64,000 bases of DNA from Sporosarcina sp. Marseille-Q4943 (GCF_943736995.1 NZ_OX031157.1:1647001-1711000); one strand, 5' to 3'; positions 42,495-52,967 are shown, counted from the stretch's first letter. Program-made: numbers and translations. Notes: generated by a model from the letters alone, not told the origin.

Positions 42495-43238
42495 TTGATT
42501 GATGAAAAGACAAATACGTTATTGACGAAAGAGGACTTTACAACAAGGGCAGACTTGCCGGATTGGCTGCTGGAAAGCTATCGGACGTTCCATGAGACGG
42601 TGACGGATAAGACGTTTCCGTGTTATTTCGGTATGGGCGGTGAATTGAAGGGTGAATTGCGTTATGCGTATGTGACACAGAAGGACTGGTCGAACTTGCC
42701 TTCTGCTCTCCATGCCTTTTTGAAGTTGTTCGATGATCCGAAGCATAAGCGGCATGGATTGTTCGTCTTCGTGGAGCCTTTTGAGACGGAAGGCGATTTG
42801 GAATCATACCGGAAGCAGTTTTGGGACATTCTGCAATACTTGCACGATGTCGATGAGACCGAATGGCCAGCTGACAGCCCACGTGATCCTGACCATTATT
42901 TGTGGGACTTCCATTTTGGCGGCGAGCCGATCTTCGTGTTCGGAAACGCGCCTGCCTACAAGCAAAGGAAGACAAGGGATTTGGGGCAATCAATGGTGCT
43001 AGGCTTCCAACCTCGTCGTATTTTTGAAGGGTTGAAGGGCACTGAACAAGGCGGCATCATGTCGAGGGAAAAGGTGCGTGAACGTGTCGAAGTGTGGGAT
43101 CAATTGCCGAAGCATCCGGATATTAGCCATTACGGCGACCCGACGCACAATGAATGGAAGCAGTTTTTCATCGGCGATGATGTTGAACCGATTGTCGGGA
43201 AATGTCCGTTTTCGCATAAAGAGATGAAGAATGAGTGA
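42495..43238 (+). CDS. YqcI/YcgG-family protein
   Basis: The 247-residue protein has the YqcI/YcgG signature: FPCYFGMGGELKGELRYAYV, HGLFVFVEPFE, DPDHYLWDFHFGGEPIFVFG and the C-terminal CPFSH. Biochemical role unknown, although members resemble haem-binding proteins. The TTG start lies behind GGGGGA. It is divergent from the DDAH-like gene. Confidence 0.83.
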   Translation: MIDEKTNTLLTKEDFTTRADLPDWLLESYRTFHETVTDKTFPCYFGMGGELKGELRYAYVTQKDWSNLPSALHAFLKLFDDPKHKRHGLFVFVEPFETEGDLESYRKQFWDILQYLHDVDETEWPADSPRDPDHYLWDFHFGGEPIFVFGNAPAYKQRKTRDLGQSMVLGFQPRRIFEGLKGTEQGGIMSREKVRERVEVWDQLPKHPDISHYGDPTHNEWKQFFIGDDVEPIVGKCPFSHKEMKNE

Positions 43239-43248
43239 ATGATGTAAA

Positions 43249-43281
43249 AAGGGGCCGAATGATTATTTCCGGCCCCTTTTC
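43249..43281. terminator. Bidirectional terminator
   Basis: AAAGGGGCCG pairs with CCGGCCCCTTTT. Confidence 0.88.
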
Positions 43282-43413
43282 ATATTATCTGAATTAATTT
43301 CCCGATTAATCCCATCTATATTTCTATCGAAAAACGCCGTCAATACTACATTTCCCAGTCACAATTAACGAAATATTTCCCGAAGTGTGTCGATTTCCCA
43401 GGAAATAGCTCGA

Positions 43414-44739
43414 TTATTTCCTGCCGATTCCGTAGTACATATCCATTTCCGCTTCTGGCACCATGCTGCCGCCTGTCGCCCAGACGAGATGGGTTGCGGA
43501 TGTTGTATTCGCCATCGGGACTTCATTGCGGATCACTTGAACGGGTCCTGTCATTCCCGCAAGAGCGGACGGTTCGAGTCGGATATCCTCGGTATCAGCG
43601 ATCATCGTCAGCAATTTGAACATCGTTTCATCTGCGATCGTATAGCAGCCTTCAAGGAGCGGCTCCATCTTCTTGCCGACGAACCCGGATGGCGTTCCTA
43701 CCGCAAGCCCGTCTGCCGCTGTCTGATTGTCCAAGTTGAAGTCTGCAACGGACACTGCGTCATGTAAGCCGGTCATCATGCCGATCGTCATGCAAGGTGA
43801 ATGCGTCGGTTCGGCGAAGAAACAATGGACATTGTCGCCAAATTGAAGCTTCAGTCCGAAAGCGACGCCCCCCGGTCCCCCGCCTACTCCGCATGGCAAA
43901 TAGACGAAGAGTGGATTGTTTTCATCGACTTGTTTGCCGCTTTCCTGTAATTGTGCAGCAACTCTCTCACCCGCGACCGCGTAGCCGAGGAATAGATCGA
44001 GCGAGTTTTCATCATCGACGAAGTGACAAAGTGGATCCGCTTCCGCCTGGCGTCTGCCTTCCTCGACCGCTTTGCTGTAGTCATCCGCATATTCAACGAC
44101 GGTCACGCCTTTTTCACGGAGAAGGTCTTTCTTCCATTGCTTCGCATCAGCAGACATATGGACTGTGACGTTGAAGCCGAGCTTCGCACTCATGATGCCG
44201 ATGCTCAGTCCGAGATTTCCAGTCGAACCGACAGCGATTTTATGCTTAGCGAATAAATTACGGAATTCCGGCTCTGCAAACTTCGCATAGTCCTCGTCCG
44301 GTTGAATGAGTCCATGCTCCACGGCAAGCGTTTCAGCATGCTTCAACACTTCATAAATGCCGCCACGCGCCTTGATGGAGCCCGATATCGGAAGGGCGTT
44401 GTCCTGCTTCAACAGCAATTCCCCGGGAATTTCCGTTTCATATGGAGCAGAGAGCGCTTCTTTCATCTTCGGGATGGCGGTGATCGGTGACTCGATAATG
44501 CCATTTGCACCTTCTGTTTCAGGAAACACTTTTTTAATGTATGGGGCAAAACGCTTCAGCCGTTCGCTCGCGTCCTTCACGTCGGCTTCGGAAATACCGG
44601 ATTGGGCAATGCCTGCCGCACTGGTTCCGTTCAACGGGTTTTGCCACAGCACTTCTTGTTTTTCGATGATTTTTTGCAGTAATGGCAATCTTTCGATTAA
44701 ATTTTCTTTATCAGTTTCATTCACGATATCTGCCCCCAT
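43414..44739 (-). CDS. dsdA: D-serine ammonia-lyase
   Basis: The 441-residue PLP enzyme breaks D-serine to pyruvate and ammonia. The PLP Lys is in [16 protein letters not shown], the glycine-rich phosphate loop in [14 protein letters not shown], and [19 protein letters not shown] is conserved. Length is normal. The start is uncertain: ATG at 44739 or GTG at 44724, neither with a strong ribosome binding site. It stands alone, with no dsdC/dsdX next to it. Confidence 0.93.
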   Translation of the reverse strand: MGADIVNETDKENLIERLPLLQKIIEKQEVLWQNPLNGTSAAGIAQSGISEADVKDASERLKRFAPYIKKVFPETEGANGIIESPITAIPKMKEALSAPYETEIPGELLLKQDNALPISGSIKARGGIYEVLKHAETLAVEHGLIQPDEDYAKFAEPEFRNLFAKHKIAVGSTGNLGLSIGIMSAKLGFNVTVHMSADAKQWKKDLLREKGVTVVEYADDYSKAVEEGRRQAEADPLCHFVDDENSLDLFLGYAVAGERVAAQLQESGKQVDENNPLFVYLPCGVGGGPGGVAFGLKLQFGDNVHCFFAEPTHSPCMTIGMMTGLHDAVSVADFNLDNQTAADGLAVGTPSGFVGKKMEPLLEGCYTIADETMFKLLTMIADTEDIRLEPSALAGMTGPVQVIRNEVPMANTTSATHLVWATGGSMVPEAEMDMYYGIGRK

Positions 44740-44780
44740 TATAAAAACTTTCTCTCATTATAACATGCAGGGCCGCTTAC

Positions 44781-45647
44781 TTATTCATTTAACAATACAT
44801 AGCGGTCAATCAAATCGCGAGTCAGTTCGAAACGGGGTGTAGACGTATCGCTTCCTTCCGACCCGACGCCGATGACGACCGTGATGATCCGCTTTCCTTC
44901 ATAGACGCCTGTGCTCGCAAAGCAAGGACCGGCTTCCAGTGTGTACCCCGTTTTCAACCCTTCCATGCCTGTCATTTCTTGCGGTATCCCTGGAAGCATG
45001 AGGTTCGTGCTCCATAGCCTCGCTCCTTCGCTCGTCGTGAAGTCTGTCAAGCGGGTGAAGTCCAGCACTTCGGGATATTCGGTGAGAAGTTCGTTCGCGA
45101 TGGCGGCGACATCCCGCGCAGTCGCCCGGTTCGTCTCTGCCTCATCCAGTCCCGTCGCATTGATGAATCGGGTGTTTCGCAAGCCGAATCGTTTTGCTTT
45201 TGCATTCATCTCTTCCACGAATTCTTTTTCTGAGCCGCTTACCATTTCAGCGAGTGCGATCGCTGCGTCATTCGCGGAAGTGACGGTCATCGCGGTGAAC
45301 AGTTCACGGGCACTGTAAGTCTTATGCTTGTCCATCCCTAAAATGACTGCATGTTTCGATTGGTTCAACGCCGCTGTGGATGGTTTATATTGACTATCCC
45401 ATAAGAGACGACCGTCGGAAATCGCTTCGAGGACGATGTACTGGGTCATCAGCTTAGACATGCTGGCGATCGGCAACGCCTCCTTGGCATTTTGCTCGTA
45501 GAGGATTTTTCCCGAATCCGCCTCAAGGACGATGGCAGCCTTCGCTTCATGGTAGAGGGGATCTGCCTCTTTGCGTGCGTCTTTGTCTTTAATGAAGAAG
45601 AAAAATGCCAATGCGGCTAGAAATATGATGGCAAGTATTTTTTTCAT
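44781..45647 (-). CDS. D-alanyl-D-alanine carboxypeptidase (S11)
   Basis: The 288-residue protein has an N-terminal membrane segment (ILAIIFLAALAFFFFI) and the PBP5-type motifs: SxxK in ASMSKLM, SxN in TSANDAA and KTG in GLKTGYT. It lacks the C-terminal PBP5 beta domain and amphipathic anchor, so it is the short form held by its N-terminal helix. It trims pentapeptide stems outside the membrane. The ATG at 45647 is preferred over an upstream GTG. Confidence 0.88.
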   Translation of the reverse strand: MKKILAIIFLAALAFFFFIKDKDARKEADPLYHEAKAAIVLEADSGKILYEQNAKEALPIASMSKLMTQYIVLEAISDGRLLWDSQYKPSTAALNQSKHAVILGMDKHKTYSARELFTAMTVTSANDAAIALAEMVSGSEKEFVEEMNAKAKRFGLRNTRFINATGLDEAETNRATARDVAAIANELLTEYPEVLDFTRLTDFTTSEGARLWSTNLMLPGIPQEMTGMEGLKTGYTLEAGPCFASTGVYEGKRIITVVIGVGSEGSDTSTPRFELTRDLIDRYVLLNE

Positions 45648-45850
45648 TGGAAGAACCACACCTTTCCCTTTTATACTTCTATTGTCTACAACAACTATGA
45701 AGATTCATGCATGGACTTTCTGAAGAATTTCTGAAGATATGTGAAATGTAAGGAGAAAACCCTCTCCTGGGTCATTCCCCCTCGCACACACCTTCATCAT
45801 CCCGACTGAATACGCTACTAGTAATAACGTCAGTGATGGTGGTGATTTGC

Positions 45851-47884
45851 ATGGAGAGTGCGGGGATTTTAGCAGGGCCGATGTTACGGCGGGTGGATAC
45901 GGATTCTGTTGCCATTTGGGTGGCGACGGACTGTCCTGTCGAAGTGGACGCTGCCATTTATGTATTAGATACGCTTATTCCGCTCGATACCGCCACGAAT
46001 ACGACATCAATACGAGCAGGCCATCGTTTGTTCATTCACCTTGTGCAGGTGCATGGGCAATTTCCAACGGATACACTCCTTGGCTATGACCTGCTTTTTC
46101 GCGTTGGAAAAAACATATGTAATTTGGCAAGCCTCGGTTTGATTCATGAAAATGAAGATTCCATTACGTACGATGGACTTCCCTACCCTTCGTTTTTCAT
46201 CCCCGCTAGTGCAGCTCCAACTTTTCTATATGCGTCTTGTCGGAAATTCCACGGGAAGGGAGATGATGCCCTCGTTGCAGCAGATGCGCTACTGCAAAGG
46301 GAAACGAGTAATCTTGCGGCAAGGCCGAGCGCCTTGTTTCTTACCGGTGACCAAATTTACGCGGATGACGTGGCGGATCCTTTATTTCCAGTCATCAGAA
46401 CGGTTGCCGAACACTATATTGGTGAGGAGGACCTTTGGCAGTTCGATTCGCATCTGCAAGATGAGCCATTTGCTACTGCCATCCGGCAAGTGAATGGACG
46501 GCAGTTTATAACGGAACGATTTTGCCGGTTCACTTCGGCCAATGCTTCGAATCATCTGCTTACGTTCGGGGAATATGCGGCGATGTATTTGCTGTCATGG
46601 AGTCCAGCGATGTGGAAGGATGTTTTTCTCCCTACGTTCGATGAGTTGGTGAGGGAGGATGGCTTATACGTTTATTTTCCGGACAATCAAGATGAACTGG
46701 AGAAGATCCGCACCCGTTTTGAAGAGCAAGTCGGGCATCTATTGCAGACGATCGGTTCGCTACATCGGATACGGAGGCTGTTTGCAAATGTGCCTACGTA
46801 TATGATATTCGATGACCACGACGTGACAGATGACTGGAATTTATCCGCAGACTGGCGCAGCGCGGTGCTCGCTTCGCCTCTAGGGAAACACGTTATTGCG
46901 AACGGGCTTTGTGCATACTGGGCGTTCCAAGGTTGGGGCAATGAGCCACAACGGTTCGGGGAGGGGTTCCTACAGTCGATGTGCAGTCATTTCGACGGGT
47001 TCATTGCTGACTCAACTGCTTATGAAGTATGGGCGAATCGGCTTTGGTCATTCTATGGCTGGCAATTCGTGGCGCCCACTACACCTGCTGCGCTATTTTT
47101 AGATACGAGGACGATGCGTCATTTTGAGCAAGACCCGAAACCTGTGAAAGTCGGTCACATGTTTAAGGAAACGGTTAAGACGCCGAGACTGATCGGCCCG
47201 TCAGGTTGGAAAGTGACGGCGCGGACGCTTCTGAAATCCCGGTGGACACGGGGAGATCCATTGATTATCGTTTCGCCGACACCATTGTATGGGTTAGGCC
47301 TCATTGAATCGGTGCTCCATTCATATGTGTATCCGTTGCGTGCGCTCGGATTTCCGATTCATGAAGTGCTTGACTTTGAGGCGTGGAAATATAACGGCAG
47401 AGGATTCACCGATTTCATCGGCCAATTGTTCCGTTGGAGTCTGTCCCGTTGCATCATTCTGTCGGGGGATGTCCATTATGCTTCCGCGGTCCGGTCGCGC
47501 CTGACGTCGAAACGGGAAACGCTCGATATTTTGCAGTTCACGAGCAGCCCTTCCCATAATATGAGCTTTTCGGGAGTTTGGGGAAAGCTGATGAAAGTGG
47601 CGATTTGGGGAAATGCAAGGCAGCGGAAGAGGACGATGTACCGCTATTGCGATGTGTCATTTTCGATTCATAACGGCGGGAAAGCGGTCAGTTGCCCGAA
47701 AGATGCGAAATGGCATGAGGCGCTCCGTTATTTAAGAATGGAAAGAGGAGCGATTGTCGAGACAGAGAACAATATCGGGCTGGTTACTGTCGGGGAGACC
47801 GTTGTCAGGCATTCGCTGTTGCAGATGATGAGAGGCGAGATGAAAGAGATACGATTTGAGGATATTGAAGCCTCGCCGGAGTGA
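45851..47884 (+). CDS. PhoD-like metallophosphatase
   Basis: The 677-residue protein has the PhoD-like metal motifs TGDQIYADD, FDDHDVTDDWN and LSGDVHYAS, in the calcineurin-like fold, with a fibronectin-like N-terminal region (GPMLRRVDTDSVAIWVATD). No signal peptide is visible, unlike secreted PhoD, so it is probably cytoplasmic. GGTGGTGAT precedes the ATG at 45851. Substrate unknown. Confidence 0.83.
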   Translation: MESAGILAGPMLRRVDTDSVAIWVATDCPVEVDAAIYVLDTLIPLDTATNTTSIRAGHRLFIHLVQVHGQFPTDTLLGYDLLFRVGKNICNLASLGLIHENEDSITYDGLPYPSFFIPASAAPTFLYASCRKFHGKGDDALVAADALLQRETSNLAARPSALFLTGDQIYADDVADPLFPVIRTVAEHYIGEEDLWQFDSHLQDEPFATAIRQVNGRQFITERFCRFTSANASNHLLTFGEYAAMYLLSWSPAMWKDVFLPTFDELVREDGLYVYFPDNQDELEKIRTRFEEQVGHLLQTIGSLHRIRRLFANVPTYMIFDDHDVTDDWNLSADWRSAVLASPLGKHVIANGLCAYWAFQGWGNEPQRFGEGFLQSMCSHFDGFIADSTAYEVWANRLWSFYGWQFVAPTTPAALFLDTRTMRHFEQDPKPVKVGHMFKETVKTPRLIGPSGWKVTARTLLKSRWTRGDPLIIVSPTPLYGLGLIESVLHSYVYPLRALGFPIHEVLDFEAWKYNGRGFTDFIGQLFRWSLSRCIILSGDVHYASAVRSRLTSKRETLDILQFTSSPSHNMSFSGVWGKLMKVAIWGNARQRKRTMYRYCDVSFSIHNGGKAVSCPKDAKWHEALRYLRMERGAIVETENNIGLVTVGETVVRHSLLQMMRGEMKEIRFEDIEASPE

Positions 47885-47903
47885 GCCGGCGGGGTTTTTA
47901 TGC
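47872..47903 (+). terminator. Terminator merging into the array
   Basis: CCTCGCCGG pairs with CCGGCGGGG and its T run runs straight into the first TTTATGCG unit. Confidence 0.8.
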
Positions 47904-48050
47904 GTTTTTGGAGGGATTTATGCGGCATTCTGTGCAGTTATGCGTGTATTTTAGGATTTATGCGCAATTCGTGGAGTTTATGCGTTTCTGGCCGAGTTTA
48001 TGCGCGGATTGCAGGACTTAGGCGTATTTCGCGGAGATTATGCGTAATTG
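47897..48050. repeat. Phased array, 20-bp period, TTTATGCG word
   Basis: TTTATGCG or a one-base variant sits at 47897, 47917, 47937, 47957, 47977, 47997, 48017 and 48037: eight units exactly 20 bp apart. Confidence 0.92.
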
Positions 48051-48099
48051 AGTGCCTGCGCATCGCGCTGAATGCCTTTGACAATTATAGATTCCTTCA

Positions 48100-48129
48100 A
48101 AAAGAGGCCGCCCAATTGGATAGCCTCTC
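48100..48129 (-). terminator. Terminator of the kyn operon
   Basis: On the minus strand GAGGCT and GGCCTC pair, followed by five T, ten bases behind the kynA stop. Confidence 0.7.
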
Positions 48130-48138
48130 TCACTTCAT

Positions 48139-48957
48139 TCACAATTTCGTCCGTACGTCCCATAGTTCAGGAAAAAATTTATGGTCGAGGACGGATTTCA
48201 AATAGTCGACGCCTGACGAGCCGCCTGTGCCCGTTTTGAAGCCGATGATCCGTTCCACAGTTTTCATATGGCGAAAGCGCCATTGCTGGTGGCTGTCCTC
48301 GATGTCGACGAGCTTTTCAGCAAGCTGGTACAAGTCCCAATAACGGTCGACGTCGCGGTATACTTCGAGCCAGGCGGCTGCCACGGTCGGATCGCCTCCA
48401 TATGTGACAGAGAAATCACGTGTCAGCAAATCTGGATTGACCGGGAAACCTGCCCGAGCGAGTGCGCGGATGGCGACGTCGTAAATGCCCGGCGCTTCAT
48501 AGGCGGTTTTCAATTCGCTCGCGAGCTCGGGGTCTTTCTCGTAGATTTTCATTATATGCGGCTTTTTGTAGCCAAGCGCAAACTCGATCAGCCGATTTTG
48601 GTAGGACTGGAAGCCCGATGCGCGACCTAGACTTTCGCGGAATTCCATATACTCGGCAGGTGTCAACGTCGAAAGGACGTCCCATGCCTGGATGATCTGC
48701 GTCTGCACCCGGGAAACGCGTGCCAGCATTTTGAACGCTTCCGGCAGTTCGTCTTCTTCAATCAACTCGATCGCCGTGTTCAGTTCATGCAATATGAGCT
48801 TCATCCAAAGCTCGCTCACTTGGTGGATGATAATGAACAGCATTTCGTCATGGTGGCCGGACAACCGCTCCTGGCTGGAGAGCACTTTATCGAGCCGTAA
48901 ATATTCCCCGTACGTCATGTTGTCCCGAAAATCCGTATGAATCCCTTTGTCACTCAT
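48139..48957 (-). CDS. kynA: Tryptophan 2,3-dioxygenase
   Basis: The 272-residue haem enzyme opens the indole ring of tryptophan to N-formylkynurenine. Motifs: [25 protein letters not shown] segment ([15 protein letters not shown]), the haem His in [15 protein letters not shown], and the C-terminal [12 protein letters not shown]. The ATG overlaps the kynB stop as ATGA. It is the last gene of kynU-kynB-kynA. Confidence 0.96.
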   Translation of the reverse strand: MSDKGIHTDFRDNMTYGEYLRLDKVLSSQERLSGHHDEMLFIIIHQVSELWMKLILHELNTAIELIEEDELPEAFKMLARVSRVQTQIIQAWDVLSTLTPAEYMEFRESLGRASGFQSYQNRLIEFALGYKKPHIMKIYEKDPELASELKTAYEAPGIYDVAIRALARAGFPVNPDLLTRDFSVTYGGDPTVAAAWLEVYRDVDRYWDLYQLAEKLVDIEDSHQQWRFRHMKTVERIIGFKTGTGGSSGVDYLKSVLDHKFFPELWDVRTKL

Positions 48958-49586
48958 GACGACCACTTCCTAACGACTGCGCGTACCGGGCTTCCATCTC
49001 CGCCTTCAATCGGCAATGGCAAGGCAATCAGTTCATAGTCCCCCGGTTCTACTTTCTCCAAAACGATGTTTTCCAAAATGAGTACGTCATTGTCATACAA
49101 CGAATGGTGGGCATCCAACGTCTTGCTATGTTCCGGGTCGACGGAAGGCGTATCGACTCCAATCAGCCTCACGCCCCGCTCTTTCAATAAAGGACCGATA
49201 TCCGCCCGTAAATACGTAAACGTTTCCGGGAACAAATCCTGATCAGGACGGCTTGATGTTTTCAATAAAATACGTTCCACATCGCCGAAGTCGATTCCAT
49301 TCAAATCGGAGCGCCCGACGCTTTCAAGCCCCGAGACGTCAATGACGCGAGCCTTTCCGATATACACATCGATTGGCAGCTCATGCACTTTCATCCCCTC
49401 ATCGTCATAGTGGAACGGTGCGTCGATATGCGTCCCCGTATGCGTGCTCGTCGTCATCTTTCCGATGTTCACGGAACCCGTGTCTGCTTTCGGGAACTCG
49501 ACTTTATAGGTAAACGGCGTGTCTCCCGGCCATTCGGCGATTCCATTATGCAGCCGTTGCGAAATATCGATCCACTTATCCGTCAT
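48954..49586 (-). CDS. kynB: Kynurenine formamidase
   Basis: The 210-residue cyclase-family metal hydrolase removes formate from N-formylkynurenine. The zinc motif [11 protein letters not shown] and the C-terminal [11 protein letters not shown] are typical. It overlaps both neighbours by ATGA, so the three enzymes are made in equal amounts. Confidence 0.96.
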   Translation of the reverse strand: MTDKWIDISQRLHNGIAEWPGDTPFTYKVEFPKADTGSVNIGKMTTSTHTGTHIDAPFHYDDEGMKVHELPIDVYIGKARVIDVSGLESVGRSDLNGIDFGDVERILLKTSSRPDQDLFPETFTYLRADIGPLLKERGVRLIGVDTPSVDPEHSKTLDAHHSLYDNDVLILENIVLEKVEPGDYELIALPLPIEGGDGSPVRAVVRKWSS

Positions 49587-50854
49587 GCGACAACCCCCCT
49601 TTTATTCTCAAACTTTTCGTATCGTTTTTCATCCATGATGACTTTCAGCTTCTGTACTGTATGCCAAACGTCTTCAAATGTATTGTAAAGGGCGACAGGA
49701 GCGAGCCGTATGCCGTTCGGCGCACGGAAATCCGGTATGACGCCATCTTCCTTCAGCGCCTTGCAAATGCGAGCCGCTTCTTCGTGCTCGAGCAATAAAT
49801 GGCCGCCGCGTATTCCGTCGACCGGATTCCCGATTGTGAAGCCCGATTCCGGCAGCTCTTGTTCAATCAATTCAAGCATATAACCCGTCAACTCAAGCGA
49901 TTTTTCACGGATTGCCGATATGCCCACTTCCTCGAACATATCGAGGGACCCGATGACTGGCGCCAAGCTGAGCACATGGGGCGTTCCAATCTGATATGCG
50001 CCGGCGTCCGACGCTGGATCCATCATATGATCCATATCGAATTGCGACTCCTTTTTCGAGCCGAACCAACCAGCGAGCCCCGGCGCTTTGCCGAAATGCT
50101 TTTCATGAACGAACAGGCCGCCAACGGAACCCGGCCCGCCGTTCAAATGCTTATACGTGCACCAGAACGCAAAATCCGTCCCCCAGTCATGGAGCGAATG
50201 CCCGACCGCACCAATCGAATGGCAAAGGTCGAAGCCGATCGGGATATTCCGTTCATTTGCAGCTTTCGTCAACTTCTCCATATCAAGCACCTGCCCGCTT
50301 CGGTACAGGACTGCCGGCAAAACGATAAGCGCGACGTCATCGGTCATCGCTTCGATAATGTCATCTTCCAACAAATAACGGCCGTCTGGGCTTTTGATGC
50401 GGATGAGATGAGTATCCGGATCATAACCTTTCAAACGGAGCTGACTTTTCAGCGCATAAATATCCGACGGGAAATTTAGTTCATCTGCGAGGATTTTTGT
50501 TTTATTGCCGTCAGGCTTGTAAAACGTCGAGACGAGCTGATGTAAATTCGTTGTCGTGGAGCCGGTCGCAATGACTTCGCCTTTCTTTCCCCCGACGAGC
50601 GGTGCCATTTTCTCACCGACTTGCTCGGATAAGTAAAACCACGGATGCTCCCCTTCCGTCCATCCGTCGATGCCAAGGGTTTTCCATGACGCGAGCAAAT
50701 CTAGCAATGTGCGCTCCGCACGCTTCGACAATAAACCGAGTGAATTGCCATCCATGTAAATGGTGTTGGCCGGTATGTAAAATTCGCCCCTATAGGAAGC
50801 GAGTTTGTCTTGCCGATCCCGTTCCTGTGCGTTCGATAAAGTGTGTTGTGTCAT
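49583..50854 (-). CDS. kynU: Kynureninase
   Basis: The 423-residue PLP enzyme splits kynurenine to anthranilate and alanine. The PLP Lys is in [17 protein letters not shown] and the Asp in [12 protein letters not shown]. Length matches the family. First gene of the operon. With kynBA it degrades tryptophan to anthranilate; no anthranilate-degrading genes or regulator are nearby, so anthranilate may be recycled or exported. Confidence 0.96.
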   Translation of the reverse strand: MTQHTLSNAQERDRQDKLASYRGEFYIPANTIYMDGNSLGLLSKRAERTLLDLLASWKTLGIDGWTEGEHPWFYLSEQVGEKMAPLVGGKKGEVIATGSTTTNLHQLVSTFYKPDGNKTKILADELNFPSDIYALKSQLRLKGYDPDTHLIRIKSPDGRYLLEDDIIEAMTDDVALIVLPAVLYRSGQVLDMEKLTKAANERNIPIGFDLCHSIGAVGHSLHDWGTDFAFWCTYKHLNGGPGSVGGLFVHEKHFGKAPGLAGWFGSKKESQFDMDHMMDPASDAGAYQIGTPHVLSLAPVIGSLDMFEEVGISAIREKSLELTGYMLELIEQELPESGFTIGNPVDGIRGGHLLLEHEEAARICKALKEDGVIPDFRAPNGIRLAPVALYNTFEDVWHTVQKLKVIMDEKRYEKFENKRGVVA

Positions 50855-50975
50855 GCGGATCCCCCTTTTGATATTGCTAAGAAAAGCATAGCATATTCAC
50901 AGAAGGGCGGACATTCTGAATTTGTGGAAATATCAGGTATACGGATGGGCGATTTCCGGTGAGCGGTGAGGCTTG

Positions 50976-51092
50976 CTTCGGGCGTGGGTGTGCTCACTTT
51001 GAGCGCGGGGCGACCTGCTTTGAGCGCGGGACGACTCACTTTGAGCGCGGGACGGCCTACTTTGAGCGCGCACCCACTCACTTTGGACGCGA
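50976..51092. repeat. Phased array, 21-bp period, CTTTGAGCGCG word
   Basis: CTTTGAGCGCG or a variant starts at 50976 (CTTCGGGCG), 50997, 51018, 51039, 51060 and 51081 (CTTTGGACG): six units exactly 21 bp apart. This array is GC-rich, unlike the others. It lies between the kynU promoter region and the desR terminator. Confidence 0.88.
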
Positions 51093-51116
51093 TTGCCGTC
51101 AGGCGAAAATAAAAAA

Positions 51117-51139
51117 GGCAAAGGAGATAGCTCCTTTAC
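51117..51139 (-). terminator. Terminator of desKR
   Basis: AAAGGAG pairs with CTCCTTT around ATAG, with T-rich flank on the minus strand. Confidence 0.75.
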
Positions 51140-51152
51140 CTGCAGGCACCTG

Positions 51153-51758
51153 TTATTTGAACCATCCCTTCTCCTTGAAACGCGAAATCGCTTCAATCCG
51201 ATTGCCGACCTCCAGCTTTTCAAGGATGACGGAGATGTAGTTTCGCACCGTTCCCGGTGTCAAAAATAGCTCGCCGGCGATTTCCTTTGTCGTCTTCCCT
51301 TCCGCGACAAGTTCGAGAACTTGGCTTTCGCGGTCAGTGAGCGGATTTTCCGAGTCTTCCTCGTACGCGATGTCGACGAGCTCGGGCGCGTAGATCCGCC
51401 GTCCATCCTGAATCGCATGGATGGAACTGACAAGCTCTTCGATTGGACTGTCTTTCAATAAATAACCGCGGACCTTCGCTTTTCGCGCACGTTCAAAATA
51501 GCCCGCCCGCGCAAACGTCGTCAAGATAATGATTTTGCAGTCCATCCCGATTAGCTCCTCTGCGGCATCCAAGCCGGTCATGACCGGCATTTCGATATCC
51601 ATGATGCAAATATTGGGTTCATGCTCCTTTACAAGGGCGACCGCTTCCTCCCCGTTCCGTGCCATTCCGACGACTTCCATATCATCTTCCATGTTCAAAA
51701 GGGAGCCTAATGCGCCTAACATCATTCCTTGGTCTTCTGCAATGACGATTCGAATCAT
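51153..51758 (-). CDS. desR: DesR-type response regulator
   Basis: The 201-residue NarL/FixJ-type protein has a receiver domain (acidic pair EDQ, phospho-Asp in CIMDIEMPVMTG near residue 54, Thr in LTTF, Lys in LLKDSP) and a LuxR helix-turn-helix (LTDRESQVLELVAEGKTTKE). Its match to DesR and its place beside desK and des make the assignment firm. It should activate des in the cold. It overlaps desK by 4 bp. Confidence 0.9.
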   Translation of the reverse strand: MIRIVIAEDQGMMLGALGSLLNMEDDMEVVGMARNGEEAVALVKEHEPNICIMDIEMPVMTGLDAAEELIGMDCKIIILTTFARAGYFERARKAKVRGYLLKDSPIEELVSSIHAIQDGRRIYAPELVDIAYEEDSENPLTDRESQVLELVAEGKTTKEIAGELFLTPGTVRNYISVILEKLEVGNRIEAISRFKEKGWFK

Positions 51759-52894
51759 GCTTTCCCCTCCTCAACTTGATGTGTAATGACGACCGGCACT
51801 CGGATTGTCAATGTCGTCCTGCTGTCCTCTTTGATTTCAAGAGATCCATTCACGAATTCGAGTCGTTCCCGCATTCCCTTCAAGCCCGTACCGACCGACT
51901 TCCTATTTTTCATCCCTTTGCCGTCATCTTGAACGATAATTGAAATTTCATCTTCCGAATGCTTGAAAACGACTTTGCAAACCGTCGCTTCGCTATGTTT
52001 CACAACATTCGTCACCGCCTCTTTCAGGCACATGCCGAGGACATTCTCGACGTTTGACGGAATATTGGTCACTACCGGGAAATCGGAATCCCCTTCGATC
52101 CTCAATTCTATTTCCGCCGCGGCAAGGATTTGGCGGGCACGCATCACTTCATCTGCGAGCTTTGTTGCACGTATATTCGCCACAAGCTCGCGCACTTCCT
52201 TCAGCGCCGTACTAGCCGTTTGGCGGATGTCAGCCAACTCCCTCTCCGCCTCTTCCGGACTTTTCGGAATCAATCTTCGGGCCAGGTCACTTTTCAACCC
52301 GATCATCGACAGCTTCTGTCCTAGCGTATCATGTAAATCCCTTGCGATCCGTTCGCGTTCCTCTATGAGCATTAATTCTGAAATGCGTTCCTTCGCATCC
52401 TCCAACTGGTCTTCAAGTTTTTCACGCTTGCTCCGGTTGTATAGATTGAACGGAAGAAGGATGACGCCGATCACCGTGATGAGGATGAAATGAACTTGCG
52501 GCAAGAAAAGATTGATTTCCAAGAAAAATCCTGTGACAATTGCGCCGACCGTGAAAAAGATATGTAAACCATACATGATGAAGAAACCGACCGTTGATCG
52601 TATATTCCCGATGAAAAACGCGGTGAAAATGGACAGGTACACGTAGCCGAACAGAAGGGTCATGACGATATTGATGACAATTTCGAAGCTGACCCACATA
52701 TAGACAAGGCCGCTTTTCGATTTGAATGAAAAGAAATAGGAGATGAAATAAAGCACTAATAACCCGGTGCCGACTGAAATATCGACCGCAGACCATGTCC
52801 GGAAGATGAAAAAGAACGGCAACAGGCAAAAAACGATCCATGCATAAATACTGAGCCACGTATTTTTAGGAAAGATACTGTACCATTTTTGCAT
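51755..52894 (-). CDS. desK: DesK-type thermosensor histidine kinase
   Basis: The 379-residue kinase has about five membrane helices in residues 10-155 followed by a HisKA_3 domain (EERERIARDLHDTLGQKLSM, phospho-His in RDLHD) and HATPase (DDGKGM, GTGLKGM). In B. subtilis DesK senses membrane thickness and fluidity through its helices. The start MQKWY (52894) is preferred; longer frames run back into the des terminator. Confidence 0.9.
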   Translation of the reverse strand: MQKWYSIFPKNTWLSIYAWIVFCLLPFFFIFRTWSAVDISVGTGLLVLYFISYFFSFKSKSGLVYMWVSFEIVINIVMTLLFGYVYLSIFTAFFIGNIRSTVGFFIMYGLHIFFTVGAIVTGFFLEINLFLPQVHFILITVIGVILLPFNLYNRSKREKLEDQLEDAKERISELMLIEERERIARDLHDTLGQKLSMIGLKSDLARRLIPKSPEEAERELADIRQTASTALKEVRELVANIRATKLADEVMRARQILAAAEIELRIEGDSDFPVVTNIPSNVENVLGMCLKEAVTNVVKHSEATVCKVVFKHSEDEISIIVQDDGKGMKNRKSVGTGLKGMRERLEFVNGSLEIKEDSRTTLTIRVPVVITHQVEEGKA

Positions 52895-52928
52895 CCATGT
52901 CACCATCCTGTTCCTTCCATTATACCAA

Positions 52929-52966
52929 AAACACGCAGCCGCCTCATAGGAAGGCGGCTGCATTTT
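52929..52966 (-). terminator. Terminator between des and desK
   Basis: GCAGCCGCCT pairs with AGGCGGCTGC directly behind the des stop codon, with T-rich flank. desKR therefore depends on readthrough or its own promoter, as in B. subtilis. Confidence 0.85.
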
Positions 52967-52967
52967 A

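Noticed and set aside
43307-43400. Phased ATTTCCC array near dsdA
   Set aside because: ATTTCCC occurs four times but at intervals of 43, 25 and 18 bp, so there is no constant period.
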